Position numbers and translations under genes: made by a program
Source: Candidatus Gastranaerophilales bacterium
Lineage (GTDB): Bacteria > Cyanobacteriota > Vampirovibrionia > Gastranaerophilales > Gastranaerophilaceae
Reading direction: 5' to 3'
Length of the DNA: 47,697 nucleotides
NCBI GenBank assembly: GCA_947594025.1
Contig: CANQDZ010000008.1
Coordinates: 1 to 47,697, forward strand
Shown: positions 33,336 through 41,040 of the stretch, one piece after another
Layout of the letters: each line of letters begins with the position of its first letter
How positions within the stretch are numbered: position 1 is the first letter of the stretch
Notes under the pieces: model-generated
The model's input: the letters and a program-made list of their open reading frames with translations, nothing else
What the model was told of the DNA's origin: nothing
Database searches by the model: none

Positions 33336-36300
33336 TTTAGCACCTCGCTTATAAAATCACATGGCGCAATTTCCGTCATTTTGTGAAATATCTTATATTT
33401 TTTAGAGGTTGTAAGGTATATTCTTTTTTTAGCTCTCGTGATACCGACATATAAAAGCCTGTAATTTTCTTCAGCTGCTTCTTTTTTCATATCGAAAAGG
33501 GTTTTAGGAATTTTTTTTACATTTTCCGTAAAAATGAAGTCGCTCTCTCTTTTAATTTTGATATTCATATCCAGAGGAAAATTTTCTTTCGACATTTTCG
33601 GGATAAATACATAATCAAACTCATCCCCTTTAGATTTATGAATGGTCATAATTTCCACAGTACCTTTTCTGTTTTTCTCAATATCAAAGAATTTTTTTGT
33701 CTCTCTTTTGTTATTTTTCATTTTTTCAAGTTTATGCACCGCCCCTAGCGAGCTTTTTTCTTTTTTATTCACGTCTTCAACAATCCCCGAAACAAGAGAG
33801 ATGTTGACATTATGAGGCGAATTTGAGAAATAATATTCTCCAATCATCATGCTTAATTCAACAATATCTTTCTTTGAATTTGAAACAAATTCTCTCAAAT
33901 CCCACCAAAGGGGAAAATCTTCAAGCTCTGAATTTAAAAACGGAGTTTTTATCTTTTGAACTTTTTCCTTAAATTCACAAAAATCGTTATATATTCCGCA
34001 TTCAAAAAGTGCTTTTGAGCATTCAACCGCGTTTTCATTAGTTGTATCTTCAATAAATTTTAAACATGCTAAAACCACTTTAAATACAGGATTTTCACCT
34101 AAATTATCAGAAAATACTTTAGTTTTTATTTTATGCGCATTTAAAATATCTGCCCAGACATTTACTTCGTAATTTGTTCTAAGCAGCAATCCGGCGGTTG
34201 AATTGGGGTTTTTGGTAAATATTTTTCCAATCTCGCTTATTATATATTTTGTTTCTTCATTTTCTTCATTAAATACTTCACATTTTACTTCAATGTCGTC
34301 TTTTGGATTTTTGCCTTCTACGGGAAGCATTTCAACATCTATGAATGCATCGATATTCTTGTTTTTTGCATATTTTATAAGTTTATTTGCAAGGGTATAA
34401 ACCCCTTTTGAACATCTTTGTGAGCGGTTCATATTTACATAGTTACTGTTTTCCACAAAATTTTTAAAGCCCTTAACGTCAGAATTTGAAAAAGTCGTCA
34501 TAATGGATTGGTTCACATCCCCGACACGTACAACATTTTCCCACTTTTTGCTTAGAATTTCGATGATTTTTTGCTGAATGCAATTTGAATCCTGAGCCTC
34601 ATCTTCCAATATGTAACGGGCAAGTTTTCCGTAATATTCTCTAATTTCTTTATTTTCTCTTAAAAGTTTTAGAGCATATATTAAAAGATCGTTGTAATCA
34701 AGAAGACTATTTTCTTTCAAATAATTTTGATAAGCCTCGTAAACTCTTTTAAAATTAAGACTTTTAAATGTTTTGCCTTCTTCAAGTTTAAAGTTTTCGA
34801 TGGCTTTTATGTAGGTTTTTGCCCTTGAGCTTTCCCCTTCCAAAATCTCACTCATAATATTTTGGGTCCGGACTTCATCTATAATTTCAAAATTCTCACT
34901 TAAATCTAAGTATCTGTAATTGCTGTTTTCCTTAATTATTCTGAGTGCAAGCCCGTGTATGGTTGATATATGAGGAAGCTCAATCAAGTTTGGGAAATTT
35001 TCCTTTATTTTTTCTTTGAAGTTTTTTGCGGCAGAATCCATAAATGTAAGAACAAAAATATTTTGAGGCTCAACCCCTTGATTTAACAGTTTTACAAGAA
35101 GTGCAAGCATAATTGTAGTTTTGCCTGAGCCCGCAACGGCGTTTACACCCATTTTCCCGCCGTTATATTCAAGCACGGGTTTTTGGTCATCCCTTGGAAT
35201 AATATTTTTAGGCTTTTTGGTATTTTTCTGTTCTGATTTAAAAAATTTACTTATACCGCCTGTGTTTTCCTGCCCCCTAAAATTATAGTTGCTTGAATAT
35301 ATATAGATTTTATCTTCATTTAGTAAAAATAGTTTCCTTAAAATTCTTGCCGTTTTGTCAAGCATAAAAGCTTTATTATCTTCATAAGTAAAGTCTTTTT
35401 TGTCCCATTTTTTTCTAAAAACCCAAGAATTATATAAAGGTCCCGTATCTTGTTTAATCCAGTTTTCACAAGATCCGTCAAGCAAAAATTGGTATTTTGT
35501 TTTGACTTCGCTGTCTATAATTTTTTGCGCAGTTCCCGCAACAATACTATCTTTATCTATCTCCTCGCTTCTTATCGGGTTCTCGGAAATTATTGTGTAG
35601 TCCAGAGCTTCAAGCAAATATTTTTTTGCCGTATCGTCGCCTAAAACATCTTCAAAATCCGTTATCTGTTTCATAAGTTCATTTAGCTTTAAGATATCTT
35701 TTTGATTTTCTTCTTTTAGCTCAATAAATTTATCGCACAATATGTAAAGCTGGTTTGAAAGCTTTTCGGCTTTAATGTCGTTTAACACGCTTAGAAATTT
35801 AAGATATTTTTTATTATCGTAATGTACAAAAGACCCGTTTTTAACGCATAAGTCGCAAATTGTATTTGAAGTTTTAAAATCAATTTTTAAAACATCTGAC
35901 ATGATTTTTCTTACAGGTTTAGACGAAAAGCTTACATTTAGCGAATTAATGCTTTTTAAAATCATCAAAAAGCAATTTACAAGAGAATTGTTTGAGAGTT
36001 TTTCAGAGCCCGTTAAATAATATATTTTCTTATTAATTTTACTCAGATAAAATTTTATGATGCTGTCCGTTTCAGGCATTATAATTGAAATTTCACTTAA
36101 TTTAACTCCGTTTTTTAAAAGTTCATTTATTTTATCAATTACATCTTTTATCATGGCATCGCGCCCAATAAAATCTTTTAAGATTATTTTTTCATCTTCA
36201 AATTTTTCTTCATTTTTGATTGAATAAAAAAGCCTGTCTTCTAAAGTTGTATCTTCGTCAATTTTCTGCGCTTTTTCATTCAGAAGCTTTTCAAAATCTT

Positions 36301-37033
36301 CATTTGCAGCAGCCAAATACCCTTCTCTTGAAGCTCCTTTATCATCATAAAAAACGTAAAATTCCTTAACATCATCTTTAATGTATTTTAAATATTCCGT
36401 TGCGGCAGGCGAAAGCTCATCTCCGTCATCAACAAAAACGTATTTAAAATTGTTTTTCAGTTTTTTATATAAAAAACTGAATGCTTCACTCTGCCTTAAG
36501 TAATCAAAAGACCTAAGCTCAAGAGTTTTATTTCTGTATAGGCTTATAGCGGCTTGAGCATCGTTTGAGAAGGATTCCTTTAAAATTTTTACGCGATTTT
36601 CGACATCCTCCTGAGTTAAGGCATTTTGACAGATTAAAGAATAACGTCTGAACATCTGATGAAGAAGATTGTTTTTTGAATTGTAGCCCTTAAATTTTAC
36701 GTTTTCTATACAGTTTTTAAAAATGTACCGTGATATTTCAAGCCCGCCGAGATTAGGCATAACAACTGCATTTTCATCTTTTATACTGTTTTCGATTATC
36801 GGCCAATTTTCTTCTATAAAGTATCTTGCAAGCCCAAAAAAACTAAATATCTTAAAACCGTAACAGGGAGCAGACAAAAATTCTTTTGCGTAATCCGTAA
36901 AAATCTTCTTTTTTTCTGAATTTTGACACAAAACAAGAATATTATCGGAGTTAACGCCTGAATTTATCAATTCCGCGTATTTTTGTGCGAGAAATTTAGT
37001 TTTATTACTTTTTACACTTCCCTTATACAGCAT
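33332..37033 (-). CDS. AddB-AddA-like fusion: degenerate plus active UvrD-type helicase
   Basis: 1233-residue superfamily I helicase with two helicase-like halves. The first (1 to about 600) is degenerate: its Walker A reads KGSVKSNKTKF (residues 4-14) where GxxGxGKT is expected, and VDDGDELSP takes the place of the DExx box; its end (YIYSSNYNFRGQENTGGISK) resembles AddB/RecC-like proteins. The second half has every motif: NAVAGSGKTTIM (about 635), STIHGLALRII, ILEDEAQDSN, VRVGDVNQSIMTTFSNSD, LLRTNYE, MTIHKSKGDEFDYVFIP and LLYVGITRAKKRIYL. There is no nuclease domain; the next gene encodes one and is translationally coupled. ATG 37033 has AAGG upstream. Role in double-strand break end processing is inferred. 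Confidence 0.88.
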   Translation of the reverse strand: MLYKGSVKSNKTKFLAQKYAELINSGVNSDNILVLCQNSEKKKIFTDYAKEFLSAPCYGFKIFSFFGLARYFIEENWPIIENSIKDENAVVMPNLGGLEISRYIFKNCIENVKFKGYNSKNNLLHQMFRRYSLICQNALTQEDVENRVKILKESFSNDAQAAISLYRNKTLELRSFDYLRQSEAFSFLYKKLKNNFKYVFVDDGDELSPAATEYLKYIKDDVKEFYVFYDDKGASREGYLAAANEDFEKLLNEKAQKIDEDTTLEDRLFYSIKNEEKFEDEKIILKDFIGRDAMIKDVIDKINELLKNGVKLSEISIIMPETDSIIKFYLSKINKKIYYLTGSEKLSNNSLVNCFLMILKSINSLNVSFSSKPVRKIMSDVLKIDFKTSNTICDLCVKNGSFVHYDNKKYLKFLSVLNDIKAEKLSNQLYILCDKFIELKEENQKDILKLNELMKQITDFEDVLGDDTAKKYLLEALDYTIISENPIRSEEIDKDSIVAGTAQKIIDSEVKTKYQFLLDGSCENWIKQDTGPLYNSWVFRKKWDKKDFTYEDNKAFMLDKTARILRKLFLLNEDKIYIYSSNYNFRGQENTGGISKFFKSEQKNTKKPKNIIPRDDQKPVLEYNGGKMGVNAVAGSGKTTIMLALLVKLLNQGVEPQNIFVLTFMDSAAKNFKEKIKENFPNLIELPHISTIHGLALRIIKENSNYRYLDLSENFEIIDEVRTQNIMSEILEGESSRAKTYIKAIENFKLEEGKTFKSLNFKRVYEAYQNYLKENSLLDYNDLLIYALKLLRENKEIREYYGKLARYILEDEAQDSNCIQQKIIEILSKKWENVVRVGDVNQSIMTTFSNSDVKGFKNFVENSNYVNMNRSQRCSKGVYTLANKLIKYAKNKNIDAFIDVEMLPVEGKNPKDDIEVKCEVFNEENEETKYIISEIGKIFTKNPNSTAGLLLRTNYEVNVWADILNAHKIKTKVFSDNLGENPVFKVVLACLKFIEDTTNENAVECSKALFECGIYNDFCEFKEKVQKIKTPFLNSELEDFPLWWDLREFVSNSKKDIVELSMMIGEYYFSNSPHNVNISLVSGIVEDVNKKEKSSLGAVHKLEKMKNNKRETKKFFDIEKNRKGTVEIMTIHKSKGDEFDYVFIPKMSKENFPLDMNIKIKRESDFIFTENVKKIPKTLFDMKKEAAEENYRLLYVGITRAKKRIYLTTSKKYKIFHKMTEIAPCDFISEVLK

Positions 37034-37040
37034 TTTAACC

Positions 37041-38069
37041 TTAAAAGATTGTGCTTAATTTATCGGGAGCAAGTATGCCTTCTTCCGTGATAATTCCCGT
37101 TATGAGTTCATTTGGGGTAACATCAAAGCCGGGGTTTATAACATTTACGCCTTCCGCACAAATTCTTTTGCCGTTTACAATTGTGACTTCTTCTTCATTT
37201 CTTAATTCAATCGGAATTTCTGCCCCTGTTTTTATACTCATATCAATTGTTGACTTTGGAGCTGCAATATAAAACGGAACTTTATAATATTTTGCGGCAA
37301 TTGCAAGAGTACAGGTTCCGATTTTATTCGCGCTGTCACCATTTGCGGCAATTCTGTCTGCTCCGGTAATAACAACGTCAATCATTCTTTTTGACATAAA
37401 ATATGAACACATGCCGTCTGTTATAAGAGTTGTGGGAATTCCGTCCCTTACAAGCTCAAATGTTGTAATTCTTGCACCTTGACCCCTTGGTCTTGTTTCA
37501 TCCGCAAAAACTTTTATTGTTTTATCTTTTTCAAAAGCGCTTCTTACAACACCAAGCGCCGTCCCCCAACCGACAGTTGCAAGGGCGCCCGCGTTACAGT
37601 GAGTTAGAATTGTTGCCCCTCTGGGGACAATTTCCGCTCCGTAATACCCGATTTTTTTATTTATTTTTATATCTTCATCTTCAAGTTTTATACTGTTATC
37701 AATAAGCTTTTCAACTATTTCATCAACAGATGTACCGTTTTTTACGATTTTTCTTTGCTGTTCGACCGTCCACATAAGATTTACTGCAGTTGGTCTTGAT
37801 GAAATAAGATAATCGCAAGCATCTGTTAACTCGCCCTTAAATGTCGCAATATCAACTCTTTGGCGCTTCAATTCAACCGCCTTTAAATTGACTCCATGCG
37901 CCCCTGCGATACCAATTGCGGGAGCCCCCCTTACAATCATCGTTTTTATTGCGTTATACATTGAAGAACATGTGTCTATATCTACTTTTTTGTATTCATA
38001 AGGCAGAAGAGTCTGCTCTACCATTCTTGAAACATTTTTTTCTCTAACCCACTCTATTGTCTTTTCCAT
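37041..38069 (-). CDS. mtnA: Methylthioribose-1-phosphate isomerase
   Basis: Isomerises 5-methylthioribose-1-phosphate to the ribulose form in methionine salvage. Family motifs are MIVRGAPAIGIAGAHGVNL, THCNAGALATVGWGTALGVV with the catalytic cysteine, and VITGADRIAANGDSANKIGT with the catalytic aspartate. The C-terminal block PGFDVTPNELITGIITEEG is present. Length, 342 residues, is normal. The ATG overlaps the upstream stop by one base (TAATG) and has AAAGGG upstream. No other mtn genes are in the window. Its position inside a repair operon looks accidental. Confidence 0.96.
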   Translation of the reverse strand: MEKTIEWVREKNVSRMVEQTLLPYEYKKVDIDTCSSMYNAIKTMIVRGAPAIGIAGAHGVNLKAVELKRQRVDIATFKGELTDACDYLISSRPTAVNLMWTVEQQRKIVKNGTSVDEIVEKLIDNSIKLEDEDIKINKKIGYYGAEIVPRGATILTHCNAGALATVGWGTALGVVRSAFEKDKTIKVFADETRPRGQGARITTFELVRDGIPTTLITDGMCSYFMSKRMIDVVITGADRIAANGDSANKIGTCTLAIAAKYYKVPFYIAAPKSTIDMSIKTGAEIPIELRNEEEVTIVNGKRICAEGVNVINPGFDVTPNELITGIITEEGILAPDKLSTIF

Positions 38070-38500
38070 TACTTACCCTTTCTAAGCGTATCAATAAATT
38101 GTAAAAGCATAAGCATTGCCCCGTTTGAAACCGCACAAATGAGTCCTGTCGTAATTAAAATCAAAACAAAAAGCCATAATGCCTGCAAATTTAAAAAGTA
38201 CGGCAGCCCATAATTATAATAGTTTTTAAAAATTAAATTTATTACCAAAACACAGGGAATAAAAACTGCGGTAAAACTGATAAAAGAAATAAAACCGAGT
38301 ATCCCCCCGTTGAGCGCGGCTGTTTTACTGTCAAGAAGCTCAAATTTTTCCCTCTTTCTGTAGAATAAAACCGCAGCGATTGCACTAAACAGAAATATGG
38401 TAAGACATGCATAAAATATAAGCTGCGGAATAAGTGCAGCAACACCCGTTGCAATCCCAAATAAAACCGCTATTTTTATTATTTCTTTAGACATGTTCAT
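38069..38500 (-). CDS. Four-helix membrane protein, unknown function
   Basis: I do not recognise this protein. The 143 residues form four hydrophobic segments: two at the N-terminus (about 5-47, with VAALIPQLIFYACLTIFLFS), one near 65-90 (GGILGFISFISFTAVFIPCV) and one near 105-135. A short charged loop, RKREKFELLDSKT, lies between the second and third. It is encoded between ruvC and mtnA with an ATGA overlap at the ruvC end and a one-base overlap at the mtnA end, so it belongs to the same transcript. DUF-type inner-membrane protein is the most that can be said. Confidence 0.8.
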   Translation of the reverse strand: MNMSKEIIKIAVLFGIATGVAALIPQLIFYACLTIFLFSAIAAVLFYRKREKFELLDSKTAALNGGILGFISFISFTAVFIPCVLVINLIFKNYYNYGLPYFLNLQALWLFVLILITTGLICAVSNGAMLMLLQFIDTLRKGK

Positions 38501-38970
38501 AAACTGCTCCTATCATGACAAATTGCAATTGCTACAGCATCAATTGTATCATCTAATTTAATTTCTTTTTTTAATTCGACAATTCTTCTAACTATAGCTT
38601 CAACCGTATCTTTGTCGGCTCTGCCCGAACCTGTCAAAACTTGTTTTACCACGATGGGGGTATATTCATAAATCTCTATTCCTTTCTCTTCAAGAGCGGT
38701 GAGAATAACTCCCCTTGCTTCTGCAACCGGAATGATTGTTTTTTGGTTTTTAAAAAAGAATAATTGTTCAATTGAGGCTACATCGGGTTTATATGTTTCA
38801 CAAATTGTTAACATGTCTTTGTATATTTCAAGCAGTCTTTTTGACGTATTATCGTCTTTAGATGTTTGAATAGAACCTGAACTTACAATATCGTAAGAAT
38901 CTTTACCCACGACATCTAAAACGCAGTAGCCCGTTATTTGTATGCCCGGATCAATCCCAATAATTCTCAT
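38497..38970 (-). CDS. ruvC: Holliday junction resolvase RuvC
   Basis: Endonuclease that cuts four-way DNA junctions in recombination. The 157-residue protein starts MRIIGIDPGIQITGYCVLD with the first catalytic Asp (D7). E68 in ASIEQLFFFKNQ is next, and the C-terminal acidic pair is in KLDDTIDAVAIAICH. The start has no ribosome binding site. A strong promoter (TTGCAA, 17 bases, TATAAT) ends exactly 6 bases before the ATG, so this is the clearest leaderless candidate in the window. It heads a five-gene operon ending in the helicase and nuclease genes; ruvA and ruvB are not here. Confidence 0.97.
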   Translation of the reverse strand: MRIIGIDPGIQITGYCVLDVVGKDSYDIVSSGSIQTSKDDNTSKRLLEIYKDMLTICETYKPDVASIEQLFFFKNQKTIIPVAEARGVILTALEEKGIEIYEYTPIVVKQVLTGSGRADKDTVEAIVRRIVELKKEIKLDDTIDAVAIAICHDRSSL

Positions 38971-38976
38971 AATCTT

Positions 38977-39005
38977 ATTATAAAACGATGTTTGACACTT
39001 TGCAA
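38977..39005 (-). promoter_or_regulatory. ruvC operon promoter, leaderless
   Basis: On the minus strand TTGCAA (complement 39000-39005) and TATAAT (complement 38977-38982) are spaced exactly 17 bases. The ATG of ruvC begins 6 bases after TATAAT, so transcription should begin at the initiation codon. Confidence 0.75.
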
Positions 39006-39019
39006 ATTTAATATTACGC

Positions 39020-39048
39020 TTGCTTTTTATATTACACTATTATATAAT
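39020..39048 (+). promoter_or_regulatory. Promoter of the SLH-protein gene
   Basis: TTGCTT (39020-39025) and a perfect TATAAT (39043-39048) have a 17-base spacer. The leader of about 38 bases ends with an AGGAGG ribosome binding site before ATG 39093. ACACT (39034-39038) and AGTGT (39050-39054) form a dyad that encloses the -10 box and might bind a regulator. Confidence 0.75.
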
Positions 39049-39092
39049 CAGTGTAAAAAGGAATTAAGTAGACATAAAATAAGGAGGACTTA

Positions 39093-40361
39093 ATGAAAAT
39101 GTTGAAAAAATTGCTACTTTTATTTGTTGCAGCAGGTATGATGTTTACGTCTGTACAAGCAAGAGAAGCACAAAAATTCAGCGACATCGACAGCAACTAC
39201 TGGGCTTATACTGAAATTGCAGCTGTAGTTAATGATGGTGTAATGGCTGCAAAAGACGGTGCGTTCAATCCTGAAGCTCCGGTTGCGAGAGTATGTTTCG
39301 TAAGCAGCTTGCTAAAAGTTTTAGGACATGACGAAACAGCTGTTACGGTTAAAAATCCGTTCAGCGATGTAGCTGCTGACACAAAAGGATATGAAGATAT
39401 TCTTAAATCACAACAATTAGGTTTAGTTTATGGTTACCCGAACGGCAAATTTTTACCCGAAAAAACCATGACAAAGGCTGAAGTTACATCTGTAATGAGC
39501 CACATTACAAAAGATGCTACTCCAAGCGCAAACATATTAAACCAATTTACGGACAAAGCTGAAATCCCTGCTTGGGACGTAGCTCAATATGCAAAAGCCG
39601 TAACTCTTGGTTTATATGTAAACTATCCTGATGCGGCTCAATTAGAACCAAACAGAGAAATCACAAGAGCAGAAGCAGCTGTATTATTATACAGACTTAA
39701 AAATGCTTTAAACCTGGTTAAAGACCAATACAAAGCTTCAGGTGTAGAACACTTAAATGTTTCTAAAAAAGCTGAAACAAATGAAGTTATAATCGCTGAC
39801 GGTCAAAAAATTATTAAAAAAGGTAACTTACTTGAAGTTGAATTTGACGAGTTATTTAAATCTAAAAATGCAAACGAAGGCGACATTGTTGCTTTCAAAT
39901 TTGACAAAGATGTATACACTAAAGAAGGTACTTTAGCAATCCCTGCAGGTACAAAAGTATACGGTCAAGTTACGGAAATTATTCCTACAAAATGGTTCAA
40001 CAAAAATGCAAGAGTAAGCGTTTTATTTAATAAAGCAGTTCTACCTTGCGGTACTGAAGTTGCAATGAATGCAATTCCGTTCACAAAAGATAACTACTTA
40101 AAAGAAGGACCATGGGAAACAACCGGTAAACTTACAGCTTACACTCTTGGCGGTGCAGTTGTTGGTGGCGGCGTTGGTACAGCAATTGGTGTTCCAAGCG
40201 AAGACCATAAATACTTAAATGAAGGTCTTGGCATTGGTATTCCTGTTGGCGCAGGCGTTGGCTTAGCAGCAGGTTTAATTACTAAAGGTCTTAACTATGT
40301 AGGACATGAAGGTGACAAAGTTCTTCTATACTTATTAGAAGATGTAGTTATCCCTCAATAG
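39093..40361 (+). CDS. SLH-domain envelope protein with C-terminal beta-rich domain
   Basis: Exported 422-residue protein. A signal peptide (residues 1-23, ending SVQA) is followed by three SLH repeats of about 50 residues: FSDIDSNYWAYTEI, FSDVAADTKGYEDI and FTDKAEIPAWDVAQ, each ending in a motif like AAVLLYRL. SLH domains anchor proteins to cell-wall polymers. The C-terminal half contains VEFDELFKSKNANEGDIVA, LAIPAGTKVYGQVTEI and LPCGTEVAMNAIPF, resembling VirB10/TrbI-type beta-barrel blocks. It is followed by a Gly-rich hydrophobic segment (GGAVVGGGVGTAIG, VGAGVGLAAGLI). Promoter, AGGAGG ribosome binding site and a strong terminator indicate high, independent expression. Cyanobacterium-related and other diderms use SLH proteins to tie the outer membrane to peptidoglycan. 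Confidence 0.9.
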   Translation: MKMLKKLLLLFVAAGMMFTSVQAREAQKFSDIDSNYWAYTEIAAVVNDGVMAAKDGAFNPEAPVARVCFVSSLLKVLGHDETAVTVKNPFSDVAADTKGYEDILKSQQLGLVYGYPNGKFLPEKTMTKAEVTSVMSHITKDATPSANILNQFTDKAEIPAWDVAQYAKAVTLGLYVNYPDAAQLEPNREITRAEAAVLLYRLKNALNLVKDQYKASGVEHLNVSKKAETNEVIIADGQKIIKKGNLLEVEFDELFKSKNANEGDIVAFKFDKDVYTKEGTLAIPAGTKVYGQVTEIIPTKWFNKNARVSVLFNKAVLPCGTEVAMNAIPFTKDNYLKEGPWETTGKLTAYTLGGAVVGGGVGTAIGVPSEDHKYLNEGLGIGIPVGAGVGLAAGLITKGLNYVGHEGDKVLLYLLEDVVIPQ

Positions 40362-40380
40362 TAATTACTGTCAAAAATAA

Positions 40381-40415
40381 AAATCGCTCTTGGAAAATCC
40401 AAGAGCGATTTTTTT
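40381..40415 (+). terminator. Terminator of the SLH-protein gene
   Basis: Perfect 14-bp stem AAATCGCTCTTGGA / TCCAAGAGCGATTT with a loop of 3 A, followed by a T-run. It begins 20 bases after the stop codon. Confidence 0.96.
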
Positions 40416-40530
40416 ATTCTTTAATGTTTCATGATTAGCATTTTATCTTTTTAAAATACAGCAAACGAATTATTGACAAAAAGTCCCCCATAAATAAAAA
40501 TAAGAAATAAAACTATTGGAGGAAGAATAG

Positions 40531-40962
40531 ATGAAAAAGAATTTATTGGCTTTAAGCTTAATACTATTTATGGGAACGAACATTTCACTTGGAGGCACCA
40601 TATTTGATTCATATTCGCAAGACGCTGCAGATATACAAAAAATAAATCTTTCTCCCGTTAAAGACCAAACAAAAGAAAACATTAGAACAAACGTGGAAAA
40701 AACATCCAAACAGCTCGGACAAATTCAAAAAGAAAATTTTGAGTCAGCTATTCAAAATTTAGATTCCGCTCAGGTTGAAATAAGAGATGAGCTTGCTCAA
40801 TATACCCAAAAATATAATGAAGCTCTCGGAAGATACAACGTTTCAAAAGAAGAATGCAAAGCGCTGAAATCACAAATCAGAATGATTAAGAACAAAATTA
40901 AAACAATAGAAAGAACAAAAGGAAACATAAATAAACAAATTATAAAATATTATGACAACTAG
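40531..40962 (+). CDS. Secreted coiled-coil protein, unknown function
   Basis: Not recognised. The 143-residue protein has an N-terminal signal (LLALSLILFMGTNISLGG) and then about 115 residues rich in K, E, Q and N with heptad-like hydrophobic spacing (IQNLDSAQVEIRDELAQYTQ and IKTIERTKGN), suggesting a long coiled coil. One cysteine, C109, lies in the coiled region. GGAGG about 7 bases before ATG is a strong ribosome binding site. A TTGACA sequence at 40473-40478 may be its -35, but no well-placed -10 is clear. A bidirectional terminator follows. OmpH/Skp-like or tether roles are possible but cannot be shown. Confidence 0.8.
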   Translation: MKKNLLALSLILFMGTNISLGGTIFDSYSQDAADIQKINLSPVKDQTKENIRTNVEKTSKQLGQIQKENFESAIQNLDSAQVEIRDELAQYTQKYNEALGRYNVSKEECKALKSQIRMIKNKIKTIERTKGNINKQIIKYYDN

Positions 40963-40984
40963 GAATTAGCGAAACCCTCATTAA

Positions 40985-41020
40985 AAAACCCTCTCTTTAT
41001 TTTATAAGAGAGGGTTTTAT
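40985..41020. terminator. Bidirectional terminator between the coiled-coil and TolC-type genes
   Basis: A 13-bp perfect stem AAAACCCTCTCTT (40985-40997) / AAGAGAGGGTTTT (41006-41018) with an 8-base loop is flanked by T-runs on both strands. It therefore can end both the rightward coiled-coil gene and the leftward efflux channel gene. Confidence 0.95.
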
Positions 41021-41040
41021 TTTAACTTTTTATTTTTATA

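Noticed and set aside
32769-37033. Helicase-nuclease pair as a CRISPR Cas4 or phage-defence island
   Set aside because: No cas genes or other defence genes nearby; the nuclease lacks Cas4 cysteines and the pair is inside a ruvC housekeeping operon, so recombination repair is more likely.
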